A stretch of 64,000 nucleotides of DNA from an uncultured Pseudomonadales bacterium (GCA_943787595.1 CALSNA010000001.1:62001-126000); one strand, 5' to 3'; counted from the stretch's first letter, positions 43,811-52,356 are shown. The notes: generated from the letters alone by a model not told the origin. A program made the numbers and translations.

Positions 43811-45640
43811 ATGTGTGGAATAATGGGAGCCACTGCCCAAAGAAATATTACTCCAATTTTGCTTGAGGGGCTGGAGCGATTGGAATACCGTGGATATGAT
43901 TCTGCTGGGCTAACTGTATTGGTTGATGGGCAGCTGAAGTGTTTGCGTCGAACTGGTAAAGTAGCCCAGTTAAAGCAACTTTTAAAGCAAAATCCTGTTG
44001 CTGGTAATCTGGGTATAGCGCATACTCGTTGGGCCACTCACGGGGTACCTACTGTAACTAATGCGCATCCACACCAATCTCATCAGCGCATTGCATTAGT
44101 GCATAATGGTATCATTGATAACTACGAAGCGATTAGAACTGAACTAACTAGCAAAGGCTATGTCTTTGCTAGCCAGACCGATACCGAAGTTATTGTTCAC
44201 CTGATTCATTCCTATTGTGCCAGAGGTCTTGATCTAGTTTCAGCAGTAATCCGAGCTACTAAACGCTTTACCGGCGCTTACGCTATTGGGGTAATTGATC
44301 TACAGCAGCCAAATCGTTTGGTGGCTGCTCGTATGGGGAGCCCTCTGGTAGTAGGAATTGGTAGTGGAGAAAGTTACATTGCTTCCGACCAGCTGGCACT
44401 GTTGCAGGTGACTGACCAGTTTATGTTCTTGCAGGATGGTGATGTTGCTGACTTGTCCCTAGATGACGTTACTGTGCTAGATCGAGCTGGTCAAATTGTT
44501 CAGCGTACTGTGAGCAGATTTGAATACAGCAACGAAAGTGCTGATAAAGGGTACTATAAACATTACATGCTCAAGGAAATTGATGAGCAACCAGTGGTTA
44601 TTGCCAATGGATTGGGCCAATATCTAACGGATTGGGATACCTTAGAAACATTATTTTCTAAGAATGCACATAACCGTTTGATGGCAGCCAAGCGGGTTCA
44701 GATAGTTGCTTGTGGTACTAGTTATCATGCTGGACTAGTTGCGCGTTACTGGATTGAATCTTTATCTGGATTACCTTGTCAGGTTGAATGTGCTAGCGAA
44801 TTTCGTTATCGACAACCGGTGTTGTTATCAGATACCTTGCTGATTCTTTTGTCTCAGTCTGGTGAAACAGCTGATGTATTAGCAGCTCTGCGCCATATCG
44901 ATACAGATTATTTAGTGGCCAGTCTAGCCATTTGCAATGTGCCCAGCAGCAGTTTGGTACGAGAATCAGATTTATCACTTCTAACCCGGGCGGGTCCAGA
45001 AATCGGGGTTGCTTCAACCAAAGCATTCACCACCCAGCTCGTTGCCTTACTAATATTAACTTTGGTTTTAGCAAGAACTCGCCAGAGCTTGCCAAAACCT
45101 GAATGCCGGATGTTGGTACAGCTTGCAAAATTACCCGATCTATTACAACAAGTATTGCAACTTAAGGATGTGATTGAGACTTTGGCTGGACATTTTGCCA
45201 ATAAGCACCATGCTTTATTTTTGGGTCGAGGAAGTCTCTATCCCATTGCTCTGGAAGGCGCCTTAAAGCTGAAGGAAATTTCTTATATCCATGCTGAAGC
45301 TTACCCCGCTGGTGAACTTAAACACGGCCCTCTAGCTTTAGTTGACCGACATATGCCAGTGGTGGCAGTGGTGCCAGATAATTCATTGCTAGAAAAACTA
45401 AAAGCTAACTTACATGAAGTTAGAGCTCGAGGTGGAGAACTATTTTTATTTGTTGACCAGTTAGTTAATATACCTACCGATGAAGCTGTTCATATCGTTC
45501 GCCTTCCAAGAGTCGATCCACTTCTGGCGCCCATATTATATACTTTGCCTTTACAACTATTAGCTTATCATGTCGCGGTGATTAAAGGGACTGATGTTGA
45601 TCAGCCCCGTAATCTGGCTAAATCTGTCACAGTGGAGTAG
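43811..45640 (+). CDS. glmS: Glutamine--fructose-6-phosphate aminotransferase GlmS
   Basis: Makes glucosamine-6-phosphate, the entry to amino sugars. The N-terminal glutaminase domain starts MCGIMGATAQRN, so Cys2 is the catalytic nucleophile after Met removal; HTRWATHGVPT and the GLD-type region follow. Two SIS isomerase domains (about 285-600) carry CGTSYHAGLVA, LSQSGETADV and HAEAYPAGELKHGPLAL. 609 residues, as in E. coli. It ends in LAKSVTVE. Confidence 0.97.
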   Translation: MCGIMGATAQRNITPILLEGLERLEYRGYDSAGLTVLVDGQLKCLRRTGKVAQLKQLLKQNPVAGNLGIAHTRWATHGVPTVTNAHPHQSHQRIALVHNGIIDNYEAIRTELTSKGYVFASQTDTEVIVHLIHSYCARGLDLVSAVIRATKRFTGAYAIGVIDLQQPNRLVAARMGSPLVVGIGSGESYIASDQLALLQVTDQFMFLQDGDVADLSLDDVTVLDRAGQIVQRTVSRFEYSNESADKGYYKHYMLKEIDEQPVVIANGLGQYLTDWDTLETLFSKNAHNRLMAAKRVQIVACGTSYHAGLVARYWIESLSGLPCQVECASEFRYRQPVLLSDTLLILLSQSGETADVLAALRHIDTDYLVASLAICNVPSSSLVRESDLSLLTRAGPEIGVASTKAFTTQLVALLILTLVLARTRQSLPKPECRMLVQLAKLPDLLQQVLQLKDVIETLAGHFANKHHALFLGRGSLYPIALEGALKLKEISYIHAEAYPAGELKHGPLALVDRHMPVVAVVPDNSLLEKLKANLHEVRARGGELFLFVDQLVNIPTDEAVHIVRLPRVDPLLAPILYTLPLQLLAYHVAVIKGTDVDQPRNLAKSVTVE

Positions 45641-45693
45641 TTCAGAAGAGTGTACAAACTGGTGGTGGTTTCTCTCAGTACCTATGTTTTCAT

Positions 45694-45948
45694 ATGACAA
45701 TTGGGTCTAATGATTTTTGTGCAGAACAGCAATACACTGAACAACAGCAACGCAATCACGATCTCATAAAGTCACTGCACGATAGTGGAATGGGATATTG
45801 GAGGATTGCAGATTATCTTAATGAACAGAGCATCAAGATTGTCAGAGGAAACGCTTGGAAGAACACCCAAGTGCTCTCTGTTCTTAAGAAATATCGCGAG
45901 AGATTAGACAGAATAAAGAATATTCGTCAATTCAATCATGGCGTTTAA
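45694..45948 (+). CDS. Small helix-turn-helix-like protein (paralogue 1 of 3)
   Basis: 84 residues of unknown function. The middle, SGMGYWRIADYLNEQSIKIV, then WKNTQVLSVLKKYRERLD, resembles the winged-helix part of serine recombinases (Recombinase domain) but there is no catalytic domain. It shares most of this core with the proteins at 48299 (plus) and 48056 (minus). No clear ribosome site at ATG 45694. It lies 50 bases after glmS at the edge of an accessory patch. A DNA-binding role is inference. Confidence 0.65.
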   Translation: MTIGSNDFCAEQQYTEQQQRNHDLIKSLHDSGMGYWRIADYLNEQSIKIVRGNAWKNTQVLSVLKKYRERLDRIKNIRQFNHGV

Positions 45949-46000
45949 ATAAGTAAATTCAAACTTCAATGGATAAAGGATTAGGTACAGGAAAGTGCAA

Positions 46001-46282
46001 TCAAACCCCACTCAGTTTTAAGGGGGGGGGGGGGGGGAAATATCTCATTAGGTACTTGCATTCTTTATAGATATATAAAATATTTTTCAGTTTTGGGGGG
46101 TACTTATTTTTTTTACTCTTCCAAGTTCCACCGTATTGGTAAGTATCCTCGTACTTTGATTTAATCCTTGCCAGACACTTTCCACACAAGAACACCCAAT
46201 CCTTCAAGTCTTTGTATCTACATCTGTAGAGAACTTCTTTTGCGTCCTTACAGATATCACAGTCTTTGATTCTAACTCTCAA
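46001..46282 (-). CDS. Small four-cysteine protein with a C-terminal proline tract
   Basis: 93 residues. Two CXXC pairs, CDICKD (residues 8-11) and CGKC (33-36), are spaced like a zinc ribbon, with YRCRYKDLKDWVFL between and EDTYQYGGTWKSKK after. I recall similar small proteins in marine bacteria but cannot name a family. The last 30 codons look unlike the rest and include five prolines read from the 16-G tract, so the native end may have been nearer residue 60. Its ATG at 46282 overlaps the end of the upstream gene by four bases. Confidence 0.6.
   Translation of the reverse strand: MRVRIKDCDICKDAKEVLYRCRYKDLKDWVFLCGKCLARIKSKYEDTYQYGGTWKSKKNKYPPKLKNILYIYKECKYLMRYFPPPPPLKLSGV
46022..46037. 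repeat. Homopolymer of 16 G
   Basis: Sixteen consecutive G on the plus strand, read as a poly-C/proline tract in the minus-strand gene above. Tracts of this length slip during replication in bacteria. The count itself may be wrong, since sequencers also misread such runs. Confidence 0.9.
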
Positions 46283-46590
46283 TTTTTTCTAAATGCCAAA
46301 TGATCAACAAAAAAATTATTGTATGCTTGGATTCTAATTTTTACTGTTGAACTAATAGGAGATAAGCAATCAATTATTAGTGTTTCTGATTTCATGACTT
46401 GTCCAACACTTGCTGGTGAAGTTCTTGTTGAGATATCTTCTAAAAAACTATCGATTGTTTCTACAAAAATATTTCCATTATCGGCATCAAAAAGACTAGA
46501 TTCAAGGTGAAATACCTCTTTCAATTTAGATACACCGCACTCGGGAATACCTTCAAAATACAAATGAACTGCTTCTAGTAAATCTTTCAT
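46279..46590 (-). CDS. NTF2-like / putative lumazine-binding protein, probably truncated
   Basis: 103 residues: LEAVHLYFEGIPECGVSKLK, FHLESSLF, TIDSFLEDI and VKIRIQAYNNFFVDHLAF match the cone-shaped NTF2 fold of the lumazine-binding-like family (usually 120-130 residues). The frame stops right after VDHLAFRKN where relatives continue with a final strand (typically W-I-N-K), so the 3' end is probably lost. The downstream four-cysteine gene begins at this break. Function of the family is unclear. Confidence 0.6.
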   Translation of the reverse strand: MKDLLEAVHLYFEGIPECGVSKLKEVFHLESSLFDADNGNIFVETIDSFLEDISTRTSPASVGQVMKSETLIIDCLSPISSTVKIRIQAYNNFFVDHLAFRKN

Positions 46591-46788
46591 TTTCTATTCT
46601 CAGTAAACTCAGATTCTTTGTTCAAAAGTTTCATACGTGGGTTTTTTAATCAGGAAAGCAAAAATTGAATGTTTGTTATCTTTAGTTTGGTCAGATTTAA
46701 TCTATATTTTGATAATATTTATTTATGAAAAAAATAACTCTCACCATTGTAAATACCCCATTCTTAACACAGCCACCTCGTAGACAGT

Positions 46789-47604
46789 TTAAGCTGCATT
46801 CCTATACTCAGTGGGCGTCATATCATTGAGCGAGTCATGCGGCCTTTGGGTGTTATAAATTTCAATCCATTCGTCCGTTATCTGCTTAACCTCCTGTAGG
46901 TTTTTAAACCAATATAAGTCCAATACTTCATGCCTATATGTACGATTAAAACGCTCTATATAGCCGTTTTGATACGGGCAACCAGGCTTGATATAGTCAA
47001 TTCTGATACTGTGAGCTAGAGCCCAATCGGTAAACACGCTTGACGTGAATTCACTGCCGTTATCAACCCGAATCTTCTCTGGATAACCATGCCATTCGCC
47101 CAACCTGTCTAAATAACGTATAACACGCAACGATGGAATGCTGGTGGCTATATCAATGCCTAATAGCTGGCGGTTAAAGTCATCGATGATGTTAAATGTT
47201 CTATAACGCACCTTGTTATGCAGCTGGTCACTCATAAAGTCCATTGACCATGTGTGCCCTTGATGATTTGGCACCGTTAATGGTTCGGGGTTTCTTGGCG
47301 GTAACCTTCGTTTGGATTTGCGCCTAAGGTTGAGCTTTAACTCCGTGTACACGCGATATACGCGCTTATGGTTCCAGTGATAGCCTAGCTTACGCAGCCG
47401 CTTAAAACACTTAGGAAAGCCCCACCTCTGGTGTTTTTCCACCAAGTCATTCAGTGCATCGATAATGGCACTATCATCTGTCAGCGTTGGCTGATAATAA
47501 AACGCCGTTCGGCTTATAGAAACGACTTTACAGCTCATTGTTACACCGATTTGGTGTGTGGCCTGTAACTCCTGAGCCCAGACTTTGCGCTCTGCCACAG
47601 GCAC
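46789..47604 (-). CDS. IS3-family transposase OrfB (DDE catalytic part)
   Basis: 271 residues. HTH_21 region at the N-terminus, then an rve integrase core with all catalytic residues: Asp in TWSMDFMSD, Asp in RVDNGSEFTS and Glu in NGYIERFNRTYRHEVLD, 35 residues after the second Asp as expected. GTG 47604 overlaps the OrfA stop by one base; the main product is probably the OrfAB fusion made by frameshifting. Confidence 0.93.
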   Translation of the reverse strand: MPVAERKVWAQELQATHQIGVTMSCKVVSISRTAFYYQPTLTDDSAIIDALNDLVEKHQRWGFPKCFKRLRKLGYHWNHKRVYRVYTELKLNLRRKSKRRLPPRNPEPLTVPNHQGHTWSMDFMSDQLHNKVRYRTFNIIDDFNRQLLGIDIATSIPSLRVIRYLDRLGEWHGYPEKIRVDNGSEFTSSVFTDWALAHSIRIDYIKPGCPYQNGYIERFNRTYRHEVLDLYWFKNLQEVKQITDEWIEIYNTQRPHDSLNDMTPTEYRNAA

Positions 47605-47864
47605 TACAGCTTTTTTATGATTTCTTCCTGTAGCTGAGATTTAAGACTTAAGTCAGCGTACATTTGCTTAAGCCTACGGTTCTCTTCTTCAAGCTCTTTT
47701 AAGCGTTTAACATCAGAGGCTTCCATGCCGCCATACTTTTCTCGCCATTTGTAAACAGTTGAATTGGCTACGCTATATTTACGGCAGATATCTTTTATTG
47801 CCATACCAGCGTCAGCTTCTTTCAAAATTGCCACTATTTGGCTTTCGGTCATGCGTTTGCTCAT
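47604..47864 (-). CDS. IS3-family transposase OrfA
   Basis: 86 residues. An HTH_Tnp_1 helix-turn-helix (ESQIVAILKEADAGMAIKDI, then YSVANSTVYKWREKYGG) and a C-terminal leucine-zipper (LKELEEENRRLKQMYADL) used for binding the IS ends and for oligomerisation. Confidence 0.93.
   Translation of the reverse strand: MSKRMTESQIVAILKEADAGMAIKDICRKYSVANSTVYKWREKYGGMEASDVKRLKELEEENRRLKQMYADLSLKSQLQEEIIKKL
47610..47616 (-). promoter_or_regulatory. Programmed -1 frameshift heptamer A-AAA-AAG
   Basis: On the minus strand the OrfA frame reads ATA AAA AAG CTG TAG. The heptamer is in the correct phase, and a -1 slip continues as GCT GTA GTG CCT GTG, joining the OrfB frame. This is the standard way IS3 elements produce the active OrfAB transposase. 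Confidence 0.85.
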
Positions 47865-48055
47865 CGTAAAACTGCTCTGGGATATCTTATAAAAAATTCT
47901 ACGAGTGATGTGTATTAGTTTAGGGGATAGTTACAACATGACTTTCTCATAGAAAACTCCTTTCGTTCATTTTAGTGGAATTTTCTACTTATAACTGCTC
48001 CGAATTTTTGAGGGGATCACAAATGAAAATGTGAAGAAAATCATTTGATTAAATC

Positions 48056-48283
48056 TTACCGTGCCAATCTCTTTTTAATGATTGAATGAACGTGTGCACC
48101 TCTAAAATGTTTGCCTCGCAAAGTAAGGCATCCGTTTTTGTTCAACCACTCAGTAATAGCGTCAAAGGTCATACCTTGCTCCCGTCGCTCAGAAATGGTC
48201 TGATAGACAAATAACTGGTAATCAGAATACTGACTTCCTGTCAGTACAGGAGTCCGATAAGTAATAGTGGAGTTAAATGTCAT
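48056..48283 (-). CDS. Small helix-turn-helix-like protein (paralogue 2 of 3)
   Basis: 75 residues from ATG 48283. The core QGMTFDAITEWLNKNGCLTL, then GKHFRGAHVHSIIKKRLAR follows the same pattern as the proteins at 45694 and 48299 (glycine, I--L-N--G--T--G, V-S--K) but is the most divergent. It stops 34 bases from the IS end. Read divergently from paralogue 3, with about 16 bases between starts. No clear ribosome site. Function unknown. Confidence 0.55.
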   Translation of the reverse strand: MTFNSTITYRTPVLTGSQYSDYQLFVYQTISERREQGMTFDAITEWLNKNGCLTLRGKHFRGAHVHSIIKKRLAR

Positions 48284-48298
48284 TTTGGACAATACTTT

Positions 48299-48580
48299 TT
48301 GGAAGGAGATTATTCAAGCTATCTGTTTTATGAAGTTTCAAAGAGGTTCAACAACCTTCTTCCAGAACAAAACCCAACACGATACTCACAAAAACAATTA
48401 GATATTTTCAGACTTGTCCCATCATTCCATAAGGATGGATTGGGTTATAGAAGAATTGCGAAGGTATTAAATGACAAAGGTTTGACCACCGAAGAAGGTC
48501 ACCCTTGGAAGAATACAAATGTCTATTCAGTTTTAAAGAGGTATTCAGAACGACAAGAAAGCCTGAAATTCAGAAGGTAG
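48299..48580 (+). CDS. Small helix-turn-helix-like protein (paralogue 3 of 3)
   Basis: Up to 93 residues. The core DGLGYRRIAKVLNDKGLTTE, then WKNTNVYSVLKRYSERQESL, is very close to paralogue 1. The start is unclear: the first possible codon is TTG 48299, AAGGAG lies at 48303-48308, and no in-frame ATG or GTG follows at a useful distance, so the 5' end may be damaged. Ends 13 bases from the dnaB stop, facing it. Function unknown. Confidence 0.55.
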   Translation: MEGDYSSYLFYEVSKRFNNLLPEQNPTRYSQKQLDIFRLVPSFHKDGLGYRRIAKVLNDKGLTTEEGHPWKNTNVYSVLKRYSERQESLKFRR

Positions 48581-48593
48581 CTGTGCAATTTTA

Positions 48594-49988
48594 CTAATCT
48601 GGTCTTCTGTAATCTTCATAATGGTGCAATAAATCTTCAAATCGGGTGTATTTTCCAATGAAAGCCAGGTTTATTGTGCCTATAGGACCGTTACGCTGTT
48701 TGCCAATAATAATTTCTGCTTTCCCTCGATCAGGGCTATCTTCGTTGTAGACTTCATCTCGATAGATAAACATAATTACATCTGCGTCTTGCTCAATAGC
48801 TCCAGATTCTCTCAAATCAGAGTTAACGGGCCGTTTATTAGGCCGGTTCTCCAGACTACGGTTTAATTGTGATAGTGCCAAAATCGGGCATTGCATCTCT
48901 TTGGCAAGCGCTTTGAGAGAGCGAGAAATTTCAGAAATTTCAGCCGTTCGGCCATCATTATGTCCCTGGATCTGCATTAATTGCAGATAATCAATCATAA
49001 TTAGCCCAAGCTTGCCATGTTCACGAACAATACGCCGTGCTCGTGATCTTATACTCGCAGGGCTCAGAGCAGGTGTATCATCAATGAACAAAGGTTTGTC
49101 ATGCAATAGATTAAATGCACCATTTAGATTAGTCCAGTCTTCTTGTTCGAGCTTGCCAGTGCGCACACGAGTTTGATCAATCCGGCCAAGAGATGATAGC
49201 ATTCGCATCATTAATTGCTCTGCTGGCATTTCCATACTGAAAACAAGGACAGGAGCCTGCCCCATAACGGCTGCGTTTTCTACAATATTCATAGCAAAAG
49301 CAGTTTTCCCCATGGACGGGCGACCTGCAATGATAATCAGATCAGATGACTGTAGTCCGGAAGTTTTTTTATCTAGGTCTTTAAAGTTTGTAGTTAGTCC
49401 GGTTAGATCACTTTTAGACTTAGATAATTCATCAATCCGATCCATGGTTTTGGATAAGATTGGCGTAATTAACTGCGGTTCACTCTCTTGGGTGCGGACA
49501 TCAGCAATCTGAAATACCATGCGTTCCGCTTCATCCAGAATTTCCGCGGAGCTACGACCGCCAGTATGAAAAGCTGAGTCAGAAATTTTGTCGGCAACGG
49601 TAATTAATTGTCGTAACAACGCCCGTTCACGCACAATGCTGGCATAGGCTGTGATATTACTAGCACTGGGAGTATTTTTTGCCAATTCAGTCAAGTAAAC
49701 TAGACCACCGGCATGTTCCAGTTTGTCCAAGCGGCTTAATTCTTCCGACAAGGTAATAACATCTAGTGGTTGGCTGTGCCCCGCCAGTTTTTGCATAACC
49801 CGAAAGATTAATCGGTGATCTGAACGATAAAAATCCACTTCAGCAGCGACTTCAGCTACTCTATCCCATGCATCATTATCTAGCATTAAACCACCCAGAA
49901 CTGATTGTTCAGCTTCCTGGGAGTGTGGTGGGACCTTAAGTATTTCTAAATCAGGGTCTTGTGTTAATAATTTAGTTGATTCAATCAT
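48594..49988 (-). CDS. dnaB: Replicative DNA helicase DnaB
   Basis: Hexameric 5'-3' helicase at the replication fork. N-terminal primase-interacting domain (PPHSQEAEQSVLGGLML, HRLIFRVMQKLA), linker, and RecA-like C-terminal domain with Walker A GRPSMGKTAFA, IDYLQLMQIQG, LSQLNRSLENR and LRESGAIEQDAD. 464 residues, no intein. Downstream of rplI as in many gammaproteobacteria, but separated from it by a strong terminator. Confidence 0.97.
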   Translation of the reverse strand: MIESTKLLTQDPDLEILKVPPHSQEAEQSVLGGLMLDNDAWDRVAEVAAEVDFYRSDHRLIFRVMQKLAGHSQPLDVITLSEELSRLDKLEHAGGLVYLTELAKNTPSASNITAYASIVRERALLRQLITVADKISDSAFHTGGRSSAEILDEAERMVFQIADVRTQESEPQLITPILSKTMDRIDELSKSKSDLTGLTTNFKDLDKKTSGLQSSDLIIIAGRPSMGKTAFAMNIVENAAVMGQAPVLVFSMEMPAEQLMMRMLSSLGRIDQTRVRTGKLEQEDWTNLNGAFNLLHDKPLFIDDTPALSPASIRSRARRIVREHGKLGLIMIDYLQLMQIQGHNDGRTAEISEISRSLKALAKEMQCPILALSQLNRSLENRPNKRPVNSDLRESGAIEQDADVIMFIYRDEVYNEDSPDRGKAEIIIGKQRNGPIGTINLAFIGKYTRFEDLLHHYEDYRRPD

Positions 49989-50139
49989 GACTAAGGTTCA
50001 TATAACCCATAACTATCTTGATTATTTGGTTAAATTCTAGTGATTTTGCTTACTGATAGCGCCTGATTTTATCATTTCGGTTCATGACTTGGCGTCAGCG
50101 TGTTATTGCTTATTTTAGATAATACTGCGAACAATACAA

Positions 50140-50187
50140 TTGAGCAAAAAAAACCCCACAGTTATGTTGTGGGGTTTTTTTTGCTCA
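50140..50187. terminator. Strong bidirectional terminator between rplI and dnaB
   Basis: A perfect stem of about 20 bp: TTGAGC, A8, CCCCACA (50140-50160) pairing with TGTGGGG, T8, GCTCAA (50168-50187), loop of seven bases. The A8/T8 tracts give a U-run on either strand. It ends the rpsF-rpsR-rplI transcript 15 bases after rplI. Confidence 0.92.
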
Positions 50188-50200
50188 ATCAGGTTGGGTA

Positions 50201-50647
50201 TTATTCGCCTGCTATCACCAAGTTAATGTCAACCATAACATCGGTGTGAAATTGCAGCGTGATCACATAGCTTCCTGTGCGACGTAGAATCCCTTCGGTT
50301 AGGCGTATTTCAGATTTGTCTAACTGGTGTCCCGTGGCAGTGACTGCCTCAGCAATATCGCGGATACCCACGGATCCAAATAGCTTACCACCATCGCTGG
50401 CTTTAGTTATGATGGTAACCGTTAATTCCCTTATTGCTTCAGCTCGATTTTTAGCCTCAGATAATAGCTTGGTGGCATTAGCTTCGAGCTCTGCTCGTCG
50501 AACTGTAAATGACGCTACATTAGCCTTGGTTGCAGGCACTGCTTTGCCAAAAGGAATCAAGTAATTGCGACCATAACCAGCTTTGACAACAACCTGGTCT
50601 CCTAAGTTACCCAATTTACCTACTGTTTCGAGTAGAATAATATTCAT
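50201..50647 (-). CDS. rplI: 50S ribosomal protein L9
   Basis: L9 stabilises the L1-stalk base of the large subunit. N-terminal domain MNIILLETVGKLGNLGDQV, KAGYGRNYLIPFGKAVPATK, a long helix, and a C-terminal domain with GKLFGSVGIRDIAEAV. ATG 50647 gives 148 residues (E. coli 149); the frame upstream is open by nine codons but not conserved. Confidence 0.96.
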   Translation of the reverse strand: MNIILLETVGKLGNLGDQVVVKAGYGRNYLIPFGKAVPATKANVASFTVRRAELEANATKLLSEAKNRAEAIRELTVTIITKASDGGKLFGSVGIRDIAEAVTATGHQLDKSEIRLTEGILRRTGSYVITLQFHTDVMVDINLVIAGE

Positions 50648-50707
50648 CTCGCTTACCTCTTTATTACATTGCAAAATACAAGACCGTAAACCCGTTTTTT
50701 TGCTTTA

Positions 50708-51559
50708 TTAGCGCGTTGGTAATCGTTTACGAAAATCAAACAGACTATCAGTGGCAGCAGCAAGTATCAGCATATTGACAAAAATAACGCCAAAAAAAAG
50801 GGTTGTCAGATAAAATAACGTCAATATGGGCCATCCCAGATTTAACTTCTCTATACTGCCATGAACTAACGACATGGCTGCAAATAACAGGGGTATGGTT
50901 AGCATTGGCACCCAACGAGACAGGTCAAACAGATGGCTAACAACAAAAATCAGTGTTATCAATGATCCAACAAACCAGAATGGCAGACGAAACTGGTGGA
51001 ACTCTGTCTGCCAACCACCTGGATTGAATAAGGAAGCTTGCCACCATCGTGCCAACACAAGGCTAGCTAGCAGCATAGTCATGTGAGTGGCGCCAAAAAA
51101 TCCCATTAAGACGTTGTCAAAGCCATTAGCCTGTAATATTTGAAGCTGATTTGACAGGTTACTAGTATCACTTTGTACAGCTAACTGTTCAATCATTTGC
51201 CCTATGGATGCCAGTGCTGGGTTCAGGTATATCACCATTATCAGGTTAGATACAACACCAATTAACAACCCTGCCAACAATGTCCAGGACCAATTGACCG
51301 TCTCCCTTAGTACAACGGCAATCGTCGCCACACCAAGCAGTGTCAGCAAGGCACTGGGGTCTCCGCCTGCCAGCCACATAATGCCGGGCAATAAGGCCCA
51401 AAACAGCACCTTCAGGCCTGAACTTGTTCCTTTGCGCAAAATAACTAGGGCTATTACTGCTGCACTAAGCCAGAACAGCAAAGGAATTAGAGCTGTAACT
51501 ACAGCTGCCAGTGTTGCTTCACGATGGCCACGAGTAGCGTATTGAGCCAGTGCTCGCAT
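50708..51559 (-). CDS. DUF2232 (YybS-like) membrane protein
   Basis: 283 residues, eight or so hydrophobic segments. A conserved pseudomonad neighbour between rpsR and rplI; DUF2232 proteins contain the NGFDNVLMG-like and transporter-like helix layout. No enzymatic motif is visible. Identified by position and topology rather than by motifs; function unknown. Confidence 0.75.
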   Translation of the reverse strand: MRALAQYATRGHREATLAAVVTALIPLLFWLSAAVIALVILRKGTSSGLKVLFWALLPGIMWLAGGDPSALLTLLGVATIAVVLRETVNWSWTLLAGLLIGVVSNLIMVIYLNPALASIGQMIEQLAVQSDTSNLSNQLQILQANGFDNVLMGFFGATHMTMLLASLVLARWWQASLFNPGGWQTEFHQFRLPFWFVGSLITLIFVVSHLFDLSRWVPMLTIPLLFAAMSLVHGSIEKLNLGWPILTLFYLTTLFFGVIFVNMLILAAATDSLFDFRKRLPTR

Positions 51560-51576
51560 CTGTTACAACCGTCAAT

Positions 51577-51804
51577 CTACTTGTGACTATCGGTATAAGG
51601 CAACAGGGCAATATACCGAGCACGCTTGATGGCAGTAGTCAGCTGGCGCTGATATCGGGCCTTGGTGCCAGTAATTCGGCTGGGCACAATCTTACCAGTT
51701 TCAGTCACATAACCTTTGAGGGTGTCAATGTCTTTGTAATCGATATTTGTTATGCCTTCAGCGGTAAAGCGACAATACCGTCTGCGACGAAAAAAACGTG
51801 CCAT
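51577..51804 (-). CDS. rpsR: 30S ribosomal protein S18
   Basis: 75 residues: [36 protein letters not shown] and [14 protein letters not shown] are the S18 signature. It binds S6 on the platform of the small subunit and follows rpsF in the operon. Confidence 0.97.
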   Translation of the reverse strand: MARFFRRRRYCRFTAEGITNIDYKDIDTLKGYVTETGKIVPSRITGTKARYQRQLTTAIKRARYIALLPYTDSHK

Positions 51805-51834
51805 AGGAACAATCCTCCAGTGAATTCAGTCAAC

Positions 51835-52356
51835 TTATTCCGTATCTTGCGGTGCTATTGTTGTACTTGACTTTATAGAACCTGCTTCCTTGTCGGCTGC
51901 CTTACTTGATGATTCAACTGCCACAGCAGTGTCGTCAGTAGCAGTTCCCGTTCCCTTCGCTAACTCCTCAGGAATGGTTGCCGTTTTGGCTGTTTCTGTA
52001 CGTCCAGTACGTTCGTGACGACGACGATCTTCACGATTTTCAGCAGACTTAATAGAAGATTCATCAGTTACAGCAGCCTTCATACGCATGATCATGTTTC
52101 GAATGACTGCATCGTTGTAGCGGAATGCATTCTCAAGTTCTTCAATCGCGGCACCTGAACACTCGACATTCATTAGCACATAATGGGCTTTGTGTATTTT
52201 ATTAATGGGGTAAGCCAAATGACGCCGCCCCCAATCTTCGAGGCGATGAATAAAGCCTCCATCGGACTTAACGGTCGACTTATAACGCTCAATCATTGTA
52301 GGGACTTGCTCACTCTGGTCAGGGTGAACTAAAAAGACAATTTCATAATGACGCAT
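51835..52356 (-). CDS. rpsF: 30S ribosomal protein S6 with long low-complexity tail
   Basis: The first 100 residues are canonical S6 ([53 protein letters not shown]). The remaining 73 residues are rich in Ala, Thr, Ser, Glu and Lys ([13 protein letters not shown]-like stretch, then [16 protein letters not shown]), longer than the E. coli tail (131-135 residues in total). In E. coli the S6 tail receives glutamate residues from RimK. First gene of the operon. Confidence 0.95.
   Translation of the reverse strand: MRHYEIVFLVHPDQSEQVPTMIERYKSTVKSDGGFIHRLEDWGRRHLAYPINKIHKAHYVLMNVECSGAAIEELENAFRYNDAVIRNMIMRMKAAVTDESSIKSAENREDRRRHERTGRTETAKTATIPEELAKGTGTATDDTAVAVESSSKAADKEAGSIKSSTTIAPQDTE

Larger units (their letters stand above)
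46748..48021 (-). mobile_element. IS3-family insertion sequence, apparently intact
   Basis: About 1,274 bp with imperfect ends TGTAAATACCCC (46748) and GGGGATCACA (to 48021). It encodes OrfA and OrfB in the order and overlap usual for IS3 elements, with a frameshift signal between. The ends resemble those of the decayed element at 24146-25163, placing both in one group. No target duplication is visible next to these ends. It lies inside the small-protein patch between glmS and dnaB. Confidence 0.85.
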
